Shown: positions 16,682 through 25,834, numbered from the stretch's first letter. The stretch is DNA of 64,000 bases from VXYL01 sp965116935 (GCA_965116935.1 OZ220737.1:5716673-5780672); one strand, 5' to 3'. Made by a program: numbers and translations. The notes: a model not told the origin generated them from the letters alone.

Positions 16682-16855
16682 CCTTCGTGCTCGCGTTCGC
16701 TCGCAGCTACGGCTAGCAGCCTTCCCAACTCGCCGCTGCGCGGCAAAGTCCGACGGGCCGCTAGCGAACCCGGAAGCCAGCAACTGCCGATGCGCCCACA
16801 GGGGCGCGCAGGATTTGTTGAAGCGACATGGTCCAGTGGCGCAAAATGCCCCTAC

Positions 16856-16932
16856 GCCCCGATGGCACAGCTGGATAGCGCGGCCCCCTCCTAAGGGGCA
16901 GGTCGAAGGTTCGAATCCTTCTCGGGGCGCCA
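16856..16932 (+). tRNA. tRNA-Arg (anticodon CCT)
   Basis: It folds as a full cloverleaf: acceptor GCCCCGA/TCGGGGC, anticodon stem GCCCC/GGGGC with loop CTCCTAA (anticodon CCT, reads AGG), T-arm AGGTTCGAATCCT, and an encoded CCA end at 16930-16932. AGG is a rare Arg codon in this GC-rich genome. tRNA-Arg(CCT) genes are frequent attachment sites for islands, and a broken nuclease gene lies 165 bp downstream. Confidence 0.95.
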
Positions 16933-17096
16933 CCAAAGGGCTTGGGCGGGCCATCGAACGGATGTCTCAACAGCGATTGATGGCTGTGGCTGTGCGTGGC
17001 CAGTGCGCGGGACGGAGAGGAGTCAGTAAGGAAAGCGCACCAATGTGGTCGGATGGGTGCCTAGCTTAGCCGGTATGGACGTCGAGGAACAAGAGG

Positions 17097-17837
17097 ATGG
17101 CAGACGAGGTAACCACAGCGGCGATGGGGATGATTCTGGAGCATGTCTCCGGGGAGCAGGTGTTCTATGAGCGTCAGTTGCAGGTGCTGATGGAGAAGGA
17201 GTTCTTCCACTGGGTCACCTCACGAGCGCTGCGGTTCTTGATCTAAGATGGTGAGCTGTCGGCAAGCACGGAAGGCGGTATCAAAGTTATTCGACGGCCG
17301 AGCTACCGGTACTACCGAAGGGCGGCTCGTCGCTTGGTGAATCTCGTGGGGCGCTTCTCGGAGCCGCGCGTCACACGCGCGATTGGGGAAAGGCTGGAGG
17401 ACTTGACCTTGGATGCGTTCTCGGCTCAAAGGTTCGTCCGTTTGGGGCGCGGAAGTCGGCGGTTTGGAGGTAAGGAATGGACGAAGACAGGGCACGATAT
17501 GGACTTCATCTTTGAGCGGGATGGGCGGGGTATCGGAATCGAGTGCAAGAATACGCTCTCCTATATGGACGAGGAGGAGATGCGGACGAAGTTGGACCTG
17601 TGCGATTTTCTAGGAATAAGGGCGGTGTTCGTGGTGCGGACGATGCCAAGGATATGGATTCAGGAGATTGCGGGGCGTGGTGGCTTCAGTTTGGTGCTCT
17701 CGTGGTGGCTGTTTCCACCGGTGCTAAGGGAGTTGGCTGACGCGATCAAGGGGGATTTGGGCTATCCGGTCGACACACCAAGGGCGCTTCAGGAGGGCAC
17801 GATGAGCCGGTTTACGAAGTGGTGGGATCGCCTGTGA
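17097..17837 (+). pseudogene. PD-(D/E)XK nuclease-like gene with in-frame TAA
   Basis: One continuous frame from the ATG at 17097 (MADEVTTAAMG) to the stop at 17837, broken only by TAA at 17244-17246 after HWVTSRALRFLI. Downstream, the protein has the nuclease core GHDMDFIFERDGRGIGIECKN (Asp, then Glu and Lys) followed by FLGIRAVFVVRTMP, as in PD-(D/E)XK enzymes of mobile elements. A TTG at 17334 could restart translation of the 167-residue nuclease part. GC content is lower than in neighbours, which suggests acquired DNA. It lies just after tRNA-Arg. Confidence 0.7.
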
Positions 17838-18013
17838 ATTGGGTCCGTGATTCACACCAGCCATAGCGTAGGTTTCTGAAAAGCCAGGGAATGACGGGTC
17901 CCCCTATGAAGACTTCCTTGCTACTCTCGGGGTTATGAAAAGTGGAGGCGCGGAACCGACGATTGTTGGTTCGACGAGGCTTGTTTTAGCTTGTGATAGC
18001 AGGAGGGCGAGAG

Positions 18014-19081
18014 ATGGAGTTCTGGACAGCAACGGTCGCCGCGCCGGGGCGGAGTGTCGCGTTCGCGCGCGAAGCCGAAGCGCGGGGCTGGGACGGGATG
18101 CTCGTGGTGGATTCGCAGAATCTGTCTGGCGATCCTTATGTGTGCCTGGCGCTGGCCGCAACCGCCACCGAACGCCTGGGGCTCGAGACTTCGGTGACCA
18201 ATCCGGTGACGCGGCACGCGGCGGTTACGGCGTCATCCGCGCTCTCTGTGCAGCGACTGTCGGAAGGGCGGATGGTGCTTGGCATCGGCCGGGGCGACAG
18301 CGCCCTGGCGCACCTGGGGCGGGCGCCGGCGAGGCTTGGCTGGTTCGAGCGCTACCTTGCGAACCTGCAGGCGTATCTGCGCGGCGAGCTAATCGGCTTC
18401 GAGCGCATGGAGATTCCTGATGCGGCGGCGCCGCCGGCGGAGCGTCTTGGCCTTGCCCACGCGCCAGAAGGAAGCGCCATTGGCTGGGTGGGGGATGGCC
18501 CCAAGGTGCCGGTGGAGGCCGCCGTGACGGGCCCCCGCGCCATCGGCATCGCCGCGCGCCACGCCGACCGGGTGATGCTGGCGGTGGGGGCTGATCCGAA
18601 GCGCATCGCCTGGGGCATCAGCACGGCGCGAAAGGCTGCCGAGAAGGCTGGCCGGGACCCGGACTCCGTTGGCTTCGGTGCCTATGTCAATGTGGTCTGC
18701 CACCCCGACGCAGCCAAGGGACGCGAACTTGGGCGCGCTACCACGGGGCTGTTCGCCCGCTTCTCGGTGATGTACGGCGAGGTGTCGGGGCCCGCCGACG
18801 ATAGGCAGGCGGACGTCTTGCACAACATCCACGACCGCTACGACATGAACGCCCACGGCCGTCAGGGCGGCCAACAGACGACGGCGCTGACGGACGAGTT
18901 CATCGACGGCTACGCCATCGTTGGCGAGGGTGGATACTGCGCGGACCGACTGGCGGCGCTGGTGGAACTGGGAATCGAGAAATTCGCGGTGATGGGCCCA
19001 AACTTCGCCGCTCCCGGCGCGGAAGCTCAGGAGGCAGCCCTGCGCTTCATCGAGGACGTGCTGGCACCGTTGAAGGCGTAA
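18014..19081 (+). CDS. LLM-class flavin-dependent oxidoreductase
   Basis: 355 residues from the ATG at 18014, chosen because AGGAGG lies 9 nt upstream. It has the luciferase-like fold: GWDGMLVVDSQNLSGDPYVC, then LGLETSVTNPVTRHAAVTAS, GRMVLGIGRGDSALAHLG and a C-terminal substrate lobe. The family uses FMN or F420 to oxidise or reduce small molecules; the form resembles F420-type or nitronate-related enzymes, and the substrate is unknown. Single gene between a broken nuclease and repeat-rich DNA. Confidence 0.85.
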   Translation: MEFWTATVAAPGRSVAFAREAEARGWDGMLVVDSQNLSGDPYVCLALAATATERLGLETSVTNPVTRHAAVTASSALSVQRLSEGRMVLGIGRGDSALAHLGRAPARLGWFERYLANLQAYLRGELIGFERMEIPDAAAPPAERLGLAHAPEGSAIGWVGDGPKVPVEAAVTGPRAIGIAARHADRVMLAVGADPKRIAWGISTARKAAEKAGRDPDSVGFGAYVNVVCHPDAAKGRELGRATTGLFARFSVMYGEVSGPADDRQADVLHNIHDRYDMNAHGRQGGQQTTALTDEFIDGYAIVGEGGYCADRLAALVELGIEKFAVMGPNFAAPGAEAQEAALRFIEDVLAPLKA

Positions 19082-19142
19082 CCGACGCGTCACTCTAGGG
19101 CGTGTTCACACTATGCGCTCACACAATCCATTGGACGGCGTG

Positions 19143-19226
19143 GCCGGCATCCTGCCTTCCCTGCACGCCGATAGGCGTGCCTGACGGCACGCAGGGAGGG
19201 CAGAATGCCTTCCCTCCAAAGGCGGC
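19143..19226. repeat. Dispersed palindromic repeat, type A
   Basis: An inverted pair CCTGCCTTCCCTGCAC and GGGAGGGCAGAATGCCTTCC, with CGTGCCTGACGGCACG between. Same type as 20962-21150 and 51053-51178. Confidence 0.65.
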
Positions 19227-19689
19227 CTCGTTTTCGATCGGTTGCGCTAGCAGCCTGCGCTGTAGGACGTTTTCGAGCGAATTTCGTGGGTTGCCGCCGC
19301 AAAATACCTCGATATTGCCCGCCATTAAGGGATGGAACCTCAAAAACCACCCTGAAATGGCCCCAAGTAGGGCCGTGCCTACCGCGAAATTTCCTACGGC
19401 GCATGTATGGTTCGCCCCGCGATTGCAAGGGTAGAGACGAGTTGACGGCGGTGATTGGTTGCAGGCATGTATCCGGCCTCGTCGATGGGCGCATTCGAGC
19501 GCCCGGGCCCCGATGGATATCCGCACACGCACACCTCGCACAGGCTCGCGGTCTTGGTGACCTTGCGCCGTAACAGGTTCTGTACGTGTCGGTCCAACCT
19601 GTCCACCATCGCTTCCTCGCTTCCCTCGCAACCCTGGGGAAGTCGTCTATGAGCCGTCGGCCATGGCCGGAAGCTTGCTTGCGGCCATG
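19227..19689. other. Intergenic, no gene seen
   Basis: About 460 bp between a palindromic repeat and the structured flank of the IS110-type element. Frames are open on both strands but have no motifs. The left boundary of the IS may lie in its last part. Confidence 0.4.
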
Positions 19690-19699
19690 GCCAACCTCC

Positions 19700-19786
19700 G
19701 CCTCGGCGACGATCGGGTGTCACCCGAAGGGTCGCAGCGCAGCGGAGAAGCCGCGCAGCGGCTTGACACGCGATCGTCGCCGAGGC
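19700..19786 (-). ncRNA. Candidate structured RNA in the IS1111 3' flank
   Basis: A perfect 16 bp inverted repeat (GCCTCGGCGACGATCG at 19700-19715 and its complement at 19771-19786) encloses 55 bp with two smaller hairpins, GGGTGTCACCC and GCCGCGCAGCGGC. It lies directly downstream of the transposase stop. In the IS1111 group, published work places the bridge RNA in the non-coding DNA at the 3' side of the recombinase gene, so this is a reasonable candidate for it or for a recombination-end structure. The call rests on position and folding only. Confidence 0.4.
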
Positions 19787-19800
19787 TCTCGGCGCGTCGT

Positions 19801-20871
19801 TCACGCGGCCTGCCGCTCAACGCCCCTCTCCGTCGATGCCGGCGTCTGCCGATGCCGGGCATCGTAGTCCTCGTCGCGTCGCAGCAGCGCCCACGCGGTG
19901 CGCGCGTTCTTGTTGGCCAGCGCCACGGCCGCCACGTTGGCGCCGCGGCGCGCCTGGGTGGCGACCGCCCACCGGCTGCGACGGTCGCTGCGCCCGCCGG
20001 CGCGGTGCAGCGCCGAGCGGGCGCCATGGATCAGCAGCGTGCGAAGATGGCGATCCCCCCGCTTGCTGATTCCCAGCAGCACGGCGCGGCCACCGGTCGA
20101 GTGCTGCCGCGGCACCAGCCCCAGCCAGGCGGCCAGCTCGCGGCCGTTGCGGAACTCCGACCCGTCGCCCACGGCCGCCACCAGCGCCGTCGCCGACAGC
20201 ACGCCGACCCCCGGGATCGTCATCAGCCGCTGGCAGGCCGGCGACTGCCGCGCCACGCCCGCGAGCTGCGCGTCGAACTCCGCCACCCGTTCGTCCAGCC
20301 GCTTGAACTCCTCGCCCAGTTCCCGCAGCAGCGCGCGGCCCTCAACCGGCAGCTCGTTCTCCGCATCCTCCAGCGCCTCCGCCAGCCGCGCCAGCAAGGC
20401 GCCCTTGCCCCGCGGCGACTCGATGCCGTACTCCAGCAGAAACCCGTGGATCTGGTTGCCCTGCGCCGTGCGGTTGCGCATCGCCATCTGCCGGGCACGG
20501 TGCAGCTGCTGCACGTGCTCCTGAGGCACCGACTTCACCGGCACGAACCGCATCGTCGGCCGCGACGACGCCTCCGCAATCGCATCCGCGTCGAGCACGT
20601 CGTTCTTGTTCGACTTCACGTACGGCGCCACGAACTGCGGGCTCATCAGCACCGCCCGGTGACCCAGCCGACGCGAAAGCCGCGCCCAGTGGTGGGCGCC
20701 GCCACACGCCTCCATCGCCACCACGCAGCCCCGAGGCAGCCGCGCCAGATACGACTGCAGACCCGAGCGCCTCAGGCGCTTGCGCTCCACAACCGCACCC
20801 GCACCGTCCACCGCCGTGACGTGGAACACCTTCTTCGCCAGGTCAATCCCCACCCGTGTTACGTTCTCCAT
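19801..20871 (-). CDS. IS110-family transposase (IS1111 group)
   Basis: A 356-residue serine/DEDD recombinase. The RuvC-like N-terminal domain has GIDLAKKVF (D10), VAMEACGGAHHWAR (E54) and NKNDVLDADAIAEA (D94/D96 region). The C-terminal transposase_20 domain has IPGVGVLSATALVAAVG, RELAAWLGLVPRQHSTGG with the conserved Ser, and ISKRGDRHLRTLLIHGARS. The gene appears full length. In this family, insertion site choice is guided by a bridge RNA encoded in the element. Confidence 0.93.
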   Translation of the reverse strand: MENVTRVGIDLAKKVFHVTAVDGAGAVVERKRLRRSGLQSYLARLPRGCVVAMEACGGAHHWARLSRRLGHRAVLMSPQFVAPYVKSNKNDVLDADAIAEASSRPTMRFVPVKSVPQEHVQQLHRARQMAMRNRTAQGNQIHGFLLEYGIESPRGKGALLARLAEALEDAENELPVEGRALLRELGEEFKRLDERVAEFDAQLAGVARQSPACQRLMTIPGVGVLSATALVAAVGDGSEFRNGRELAAWLGLVPRQHSTGGRAVLLGISKRGDRHLRTLLIHGARSALHRAGGRSDRRSRWAVATQARRGANVAAVALANKNARTAWALLRRDEDYDARHRQTPASTERGVERQAA

Positions 20872-20961
20872 CGGTCCGCTCCGTTGTCTGTCAATGGGAC
20901 CCCGTCATTCTGGCCCTCGAGGCCGTTGGGAATGAAGCGGGGCGGACCATCCCATCAGGCT

Positions 20962-21150
20962 GCTAGCGCGCCCTGAAGGGCGCGTCGGCAGTTCGCAGGC
21001 GCAAACTGCTGGCACCCGAACAAAGCGGGCCTTCGGAGGGAAGGCATTCTGCCTTCCCTGGCACCGACAGGCGCCCTTCCGTTGTCGGCATCCGGCCGTG
21101 CGCCTAACGGCGCACGAGGGAAGGCAGAATGCCTTCCCTCCGAAGGCCCC
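20962..21150. repeat. Dispersed palindromic repeat, composite type A
   Basis: It starts with GCTAGCGCGCCCTGAAGGGC, then an inverted pair of GGAGGGAAGGCATTCTGCCT and AGGGAAGGCAGAATGCCTTC with GTGCGCCTAACGGCGCAC between. The first part matches 16631-16681; the rest matches 51053-51178. Confidence 0.7.
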
Positions 21151-21237
21151 TGCGTCATTAAGTCCGCCAGGCTGCTGGCGAGGGTTGGCTGTGGCAGTAT
21201 CGGGGCACTTGGGTTGTGACTAGCTCGGAGCGTTCCG

Positions 21238-22104
21238 ATGAGCCTTGATGTGGCGGTGGAGGCGGAGCTTGATGGGGATGCGGGCGGCGTGGAGCCGCTC
21301 GTTGGCGAGGGATCGGCGCTCAAGGCCGAACTGATGACGGGCTACACCGGCGTCGAGATCACCGGTGTGCGGCTGCAGGACATGTCCGACGACGATGTCG
21401 AGACCGTGCGGCGGCTCATTGGGGACTACTGCGTGGGGGCCTTTCCGGGTCAGTCATTGACGCCCGAGGAGCAACTCACGTTCGTCAGCCGCTTCGGCAC
21501 CATCACCAAGACGCCGGGCGTGGACATGCATTCGGGCGTGGACTATGTGCATGTGGTGGCGGACCGAGGCGATGCCGACAACCCGGTTTCCGGCGGCTTC
21601 CACACCGACACCTGCTTCGTGGAGCGGCCCCCTTCGTTCTCGTCGCTCTATGCGGTGGACGTGCCGAGACACGGCGGCGACACCATGTTCTGCAATCAGT
21701 ACATGGCCTACGACAGCCTCTCCGAGGTGATGAAGAAGTGGCTCGTGGGAATGCGCTTCAAGCACGTCGTGAGCGGCACCGATCGACCGGAAGAGGTGCC
21801 GGATCCGGTGTGGCACCCAGCGGTGCGCACCCACCCGGTGACCGGCCGCAAGGCGCTTTATGTGACGTTCGCAGCGCGCTGTGTGGCGGCGGAGGGGATG
21901 ACGGAGGCGGAGGGGCGCAACCTGATCGACTTCCTCTATCGCCACTCGATGCGCGACCACGCGATGTACCGACACCGCTGGCGTGCAGGCGATTTCGTGA
22001 TGTGGGACAACCGCTGCTCGATGCACGCGGCGGTGTATGACCATGGCGACCAGCCGCGGCGGCTGCACCGGGTGATGTGCGAGGGGGAGCGGCCGTTCGA
22101 GTAG
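21238..22104 (+). CDS. TauD/TfdA-family Fe(II)/2-oxoglutarate dioxygenase
   Basis: 288 residues. The iron triad is visible as H122 and D124 in GGFHTDTC and H263 in CSMHAAV; an Arg in DQPRRLHRVM (R275 or R278) should bind 2-oxoglutarate. The N-terminal YTGVEITGVRLQDMSDDD and the RWRAGDFVMWDNR run are typical of the family. Substrates of relatives include taurine and aryloxyacids; this one cannot be assigned. GGAG lies 9 nt upstream of the ATG. It stands alone between two palindromic repeat clusters. Confidence 0.88.
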   Translation: MSLDVAVEAELDGDAGGVEPLVGEGSALKAELMTGYTGVEITGVRLQDMSDDDVETVRRLIGDYCVGAFPGQSLTPEEQLTFVSRFGTITKTPGVDMHSGVDYVHVVADRGDADNPVSGGFHTDTCFVERPPSFSSLYAVDVPRHGGDTMFCNQYMAYDSLSEVMKKWLVGMRFKHVVSGTDRPEEVPDPVWHPAVRTHPVTGRKALYVTFAARCVAAEGMTEAEGRNLIDFLYRHSMRDHAMYRHRWRAGDFVMWDNRCSMHAAVYDHGDQPRRLHRVMCEGERPFE

Positions 22105-22203
22105 ACCGTCCCGCATGGGTCAAGGAAGCAACCCATGAAGGCGGTCGGGTTGATGTCAGATTCCTTGAGTGCGGCTGGTGTTCACGGTCGGATTGCGTTT
22201 CCG

Positions 22204-22294
22204 AGGGCCCGTAGGGGCAGGGCTTGTCCCGCCCTTCCTGAACGCACCGACAGACTCGATACGGGACGGGACCAGCCCGTCCCCTACGGCCCTC
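22204..22294. repeat. Dispersed palindromic repeat, type C
   Basis: GCCCGTAGGGGCAGGGCTTG and its inverted partner CAGCCCGTCCCCTACGGCCC, about 45 bp apart. It lies between the dioxygenase and a small minus-strand gene. Confidence 0.7.
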
Positions 22295-22408
22295 GCACGG
22301 CACATGCCTCGCTGGTCAGAGGCGGAGCCTCGCTTGTGGAGAGGCCGTCCCGTCTGCGACTGCGCACATCCGCCCTTCGGGCGGCAGCGGTCCTTGCAGG
22401 CAGATCGC

Positions 22409-22711
22409 CTATTCGCCCACATTCGCCTCGAACAGGGGCTCGCCGTTCACCGTCACATTGAGCTCGCCAGCACTGCTGAAGTAGCGCGCTTCTATGTAGT
22501 GGTGCTCTTCCCAATCGAGTTCGACATTGGTCCAAACGTAGAGCGGATCAGGCGGTCCGGGTTCCCGGCGCTTGCGCAGGCAGCCATCGAGGTAGAGCTC
22601 CAAGGCGTCGTCTTCGGCGATGACGACTTCCACGGCCCTATGCCAGTGCGGGATGCGATAACGGCGCGGTTGGTTGTGGTTTGGCAAGTCCTTCCCTGAC
22701 AATCGACCCAT
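22409..22711 (-). CDS. Small hypothetical protein
   Basis: 100 residues from the ATG at 22711; the frame also continues to a TTG at 22735. The sequence (RYRIPHWHRAVEVVIAEDDA, then LELYLDGCLRKRREPG and YIEARYFSSAGELNVTVNGE) is beta-rich and protein-like, but I do not recognise it. It is divergent from the APC permease, which starts within 30 bp. Confidence 0.55.
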   Translation of the reverse strand: MGRLSGKDLPNHNQPRRYRIPHWHRAVEVVIAEDDALELYLDGCLRKRREPGPPDPLYVWTNVELDWEEHHYIEARYFSSAGELNVTVNGEPLFEANVGE

Positions 22712-22740
22712 CGATGGGCGGCGGATTGTAGACAAACGAC

Positions 22741-24117
22741 ATGGATGCGGGGCAAGGCAGCGAGCGAGAAGGAAACTTCGAGCGCGTGTTGAAGGGGCGC
22801 GAGGTGCTTGCGCTCTCGTTCGGGGCCATGATCGGCTGGAGCTGGGTGCTGCTCACCGGCGTGTGGGTGGAGAATGCTGGCAGCCTCGGCACGGTGATTG
22901 CTTTCGCCGCCGGCGGTGTCGTAATCGGCTTCATCGGCCTCACCTATGCCGAACTCGCCGCCGCCATGCCGCAGGCCGGTGGCGAGCATGTGTACACCAA
23001 GGTTGCGTTGGGGCCGCACTGGTCGTTCGCCTGTACCTGGGCGTTGCTCATGGCCTACGCGACGGTGTGCGTGTTCGAGTCCGTGGCGTTGCCGACGGCG
23101 GTGGAATACCTCCTGCCGGGCATCCGCATTGGGGCGCTGTGGGAAGTGTTCGGCGCGCCGGTGGACGTGGGGTTCGTGGCGGTCGGTGTGGGTGGCGCCG
23201 TGCTGATGACGTGGATCAACTACATCGGCATCCGCACCGCTGCGTTGGTGCAGACCGTGGTTACGGCCGCCATCTTCCTGAGTGGCCTTTTGCTGTTCGT
23301 GGGTGCCGGTGCGTTCGGCAGCGTCGACACCGCAAAGCCGCTCATCGCCATGCCGGCGGTGGGAATCCTGACCGTGCTCATCATGGTGCCGAGCCTGATG
23401 GTGGGCTTCGACGTGCTGCCGCAGTCGGCGGAGGAGATTGCGGTGCCGCGCCGCCGCATCGGCGTGCTGCTGGTGCTGTCTCTGGCGATGGCGGTGCTTT
23501 GGTATGGCGCGATTTCCTTTGCCGTGGGCACGGCGCTGCCGCAGCAGGCACTGGGGGGAACGATGGCGACGGCGGATGCGGCGAGCCGGCTTTGGAGCGG
23601 TGAATGGGCTGGGGCGGCGCTCATCATTGGCGGCGTGGGCGGCATTCTCACGAGTTGGAACGCGTTCATCATCGGCGGCAGCAGGCTGATGTTCGCGCTG
23701 GCGCAATCGGGTGCCCTGCCGGCGGCATTCGCGCGCTTGCATCCGCGCTACAACACGCCGTGGGTGGGAATCCTCGCCCTCGGCATCGCCTCCTGCATCT
23801 CGCCACTGTTCGGACGGACGATTCTGGTGTGGCTGGTGAACGCCGGCAGCTTCGCGGTGGTGGTGGCGTGGCTGTTCGTGCCGGTGGCGTTTCTGGCGCT
23901 TCGCCGCAACGCGCCGGAAATGGAAAGGCCGTATCGGGTACGGCATGGCACGTTTGTGGGTTGTACGGCGATCGTCCTTGGGGTGCTGCTGCTCTGCCTC
24001 TACATGCCGTTCAGCCCCTCTTCGCTGGCCTGGCCGGAGGAGTGGGGAATGGTGGTGGCCTGGGGCGCGGTGGGGGTTTTGCTGTGGGTGCTTCGGGTGC
24101 GCGGATCGGAGGGCTAG
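22741..24117 (+). CDS. APC-superfamily amino acid permease
   Basis: 458 residues with about 12 transmembrane segments. The N-terminal LALSFGAMIGWSWVLLTG is the conserved TM1 substrate-binding region, TYAELAAAMPQAGGEHVYTK the TM2-3 signature, and GFDVLPQSAEEIAVPRR the later consensus of amino acid/polyamine/organocation transporters. It probably imports amino acids or amines across the inner membrane. Single gene followed by tRNA-Gly. Confidence 0.87.
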   Translation: MDAGQGSEREGNFERVLKGREVLALSFGAMIGWSWVLLTGVWVENAGSLGTVIAFAAGGVVIGFIGLTYAELAAAMPQAGGEHVYTKVALGPHWSFACTWALLMAYATVCVFESVALPTAVEYLLPGIRIGALWEVFGAPVDVGFVAVGVGGAVLMTWINYIGIRTAALVQTVVTAAIFLSGLLLFVGAGAFGSVDTAKPLIAMPAVGILTVLIMVPSLMVGFDVLPQSAEEIAVPRRRIGVLLVLSLAMAVLWYGAISFAVGTALPQQALGGTMATADAASRLWSGEWAGAALIIGGVGGILTSWNAFIIGGSRLMFALAQSGALPAAFARLHPRYNTPWVGILALGIASCISPLFGRTILVWLVNAGSFAVVVAWLFVPVAFLALRRNAPEMERPYRVRHGTFVGCTAIVLGVLLLCLYMPFSPSSLAWPEEWGMVVAWGAVGVLLWVLRVRGSEG

Positions 24118-24220
24118 GCCGCATCTGCTTGCGTTTCTGGGTGCGGACTACCCACTGAAACGGTCCTCACCCTTTCTCGGAGCGTGAACGCGGCGTCACT
24201 TGGGTTAATCTAAACCGCTC

Positions 24221-24294
24221 GCGGGCGTCGTATAACGGCATTACCCCAGCTTCCCAAGCTGGTGACGTGGGTTCGACTCCCATCGCCCGCTCCA
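24221..24294 (+). tRNA. tRNA-Gly (anticodon CCC)
   Basis: Cloverleaf with acceptor GCGGGCG/CGCCCGC, anticodon stem CCAGC/GCTGG with loop TTCCCAA (anticodon CCC, reads GGG), T-arm GGGTTCGACTCCC and encoded CCA at 24292-24294. Confidence 0.95.
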
Positions 24295-24305
24295 CTCTCT
24301 TTATT

Positions 24306-24511
24306 CGCCTCGCGGCTGGCGGCAGCGTGTTAAACCTTCACTTCGATCCACCGTTGGGACCGCGCCATCCGGCCGACCCCTCAGGCCCAACACGGCATGT
24401 GCAGCGCCTCGTGCGCCTCGCGGCTGGCGGCAGCGTGCTAAACCTTCACTTCGATCCACCTTGGGGACCGCGCCATCCGGCCGCCCCCTCAGCCTCAACA
24501 CGGCACAGGCA
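24306..24511 (+). repeat. Tandem repeat, 2 units of 108 bp
   Basis: Unit 1 is 24306-24413 and unit 2 starts at 24414. Both begin CGCCTCGCGGCTGGCGGCAG and share TAAACCTTCACTTCGATCCA and CCGCGCCATCCGGCCG; differences are scattered and the second unit fades near 24511. They start 12 bp after the tRNA-Gly 3' end and run to the MFS gene. No open frame accounts for them. Confidence 0.8.
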
Positions 24512-24553
24512 TCGCTATGCGTTGCGCTTGCAGCCCGGTTGGATTGGCAGAAC

Positions 24554-25762
24554 ATGCCCATGAGCGAGCGGTCGCCGTGGTGGGTGGTGGCCGGGGTTTT
24601 TCTCGTGCTGATGGTGTCGTCGGGCTTCGGCTTCTACAACCTCTCGGTGTACATGAATGCGCTGGCGGACGAGCGCTCGTTCGCCGTGGGCCAGCTTTCC
24701 GGCGCCATCGCGGTGATGTTTGTGGTGAGCGGAGCCTCCGGGATGGTGGTTGCGCGGCTCATGGAGCGGGTGGATGTTCGCTGGGTGATGGTGGCCGGCG
24801 CGGCCATTGCCGGCACTTCCCTGGCCGCGGTGGGTGCGGCCCAGGAGATATGGCACGTTTGGCTGCTCTACGCCCTCTTCGGCGTCGGCAACAGCGGCAT
24901 ATCGTTGATACCGGGCACGACGTTGGTAACGCGCTGGTTTCCGGGCGCGAACCGATCCGTGGCGCTTTCGGTGGCGAGCACCGGGCTTTCCACGGGCGGC
25001 ATCGTCCTGACGCCGGCGTGCGCGAGCGTCATCCACCACCTTGGCATCGAGGCGGCGATGCCTTGGTTCGGGGCGTTCCAGTTCGTGGTAATCGTGCCGA
25101 TTGCCTTGTGGCTGGTGCGTTCGTGGCCGGACGAGGCTCGGGCTTCCGCGCCGCCGCCACCTGGCGAGCCCGTCCGCTCTGCCCTCGCCTCGCGCTTCTT
25201 CCTCGCCACTACCGCCGCTTATGTGCTCATCCTCGGCACCCAGGTCGGTGCCGTGGCACACCTCTTCAACCACGTGCAGCGCATGACCGATCACGTGGTG
25301 GCATCGCTCGCGGTTTCCGTGATGGCCGGGGTGAGCATCGTCGGGCGATTGCTGGGCGGCGTGGTGGTGACGACCTTCCCGATCCTTGCATTCACGCTGC
25401 TCAACGTGGCCGGGCAATCTCTCGGCATGGTCGCCATCGCCTATGCAGACTCCGAGGTGACGGCATTGGCGGGGGCTGCGGTGTTCGGCGTCACGGTCGG
25501 CAACCTGCTGATGCTGCAACCGCTCATCGTGGTGCAGGCGTTTGGGGTGGGGCGCTATCCGCGCTTGTATGCGGTGGCCCATGCCGCGACGACGCTTGGC
25601 GTGGCTGGCGGGCCGCTGGCAATGGGCTTGCTGCACGATGCGTTCGACTACCGGGTGGCGTTCGTCGCCGCTGCACTGACGAGCGGCGTGGCATTCTTCG
25701 TCTTCTTGACCGGCGGGCGGCTGCCGCCTGCGTCGGCGCTACGCGACGGATCTCGTCGCTGA
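24554..25762 (+). CDS. MFS transporter
   Basis: 402 residues with 12 predicted transmembrane segments. The first half contains the MFS loop VVARLMERVDVRWVMVAG between TM2 and TM3 and NSGISLIPGTTLVTRWFPGA; this form is typical of oxalate/formate-antiporter-like and monocarboxylate MFS proteins. The start at 24554 (MPMSERSPWW) places TM1 at the N-terminus; the frame extends further upstream into the tandem repeat. The substrate is unknown. Confidence 0.83.
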   Translation: MPMSERSPWWVVAGVFLVLMVSSGFGFYNLSVYMNALADERSFAVGQLSGAIAVMFVVSGASGMVVARLMERVDVRWVMVAGAAIAGTSLAAVGAAQEIWHVWLLYALFGVGNSGISLIPGTTLVTRWFPGANRSVALSVASTGLSTGGIVLTPACASVIHHLGIEAAMPWFGAFQFVVIVPIALWLVRSWPDEARASAPPPPGEPVRSALASRFFLATTAAYVLILGTQVGAVAHLFNHVQRMTDHVVASLAVSVMAGVSIVGRLLGGVVVTTFPILAFTLLNVAGQSLGMVAIAYADSEVTALAGAAVFGVTVGNLLMLQPLIVVQAFGVGRYPRLYAVAHAATTLGVAGGPLAMGLLHDAFDYRVAFVAAALTSGVAFFVFLTGGRLPPASALRDGSRR

Positions 25763-25834
25763 TGCATCTCTCGGTACGAACTTGTAGGAGCAGCGCGAAA
25801 AGTGCGTGATGTTGGGCAGGCGCAGGCACAAGAC

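Larger units (their letters stand above)
19690..20900 (-). mobile_element. IS110-family (IS1111 group) element, boundaries approximate
   Basis: It consists of a full-length DEDD transposase gene on the minus strand and flanking non-coding DNA. IS1111-group elements have short subterminal inverted repeats and usually no target duplication, so the ends cannot be fixed by eye. The strongly folded stretch at 19700-19786 just after the transposase stop should belong to it, and about 30-60 bp upstream of the start codon probably do too. Confidence 0.65.

Noticed and set aside
16475..16954. Minus-strand frame across tRNA-Arg
   Set aside because: It overlaps a well-formed tRNA and the start of the peroxiredoxin gene and has no motif.
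19663..20976. A 437-residue plus-strand frame rich in Arg, His and Gln
   Set aside because: It is antisense to the IS110-family transposase, which has all conserved motifs.
24306..24511. Possible CRISPR array
   Set aside because: There are only two long units with no short repeat-spacer pattern.
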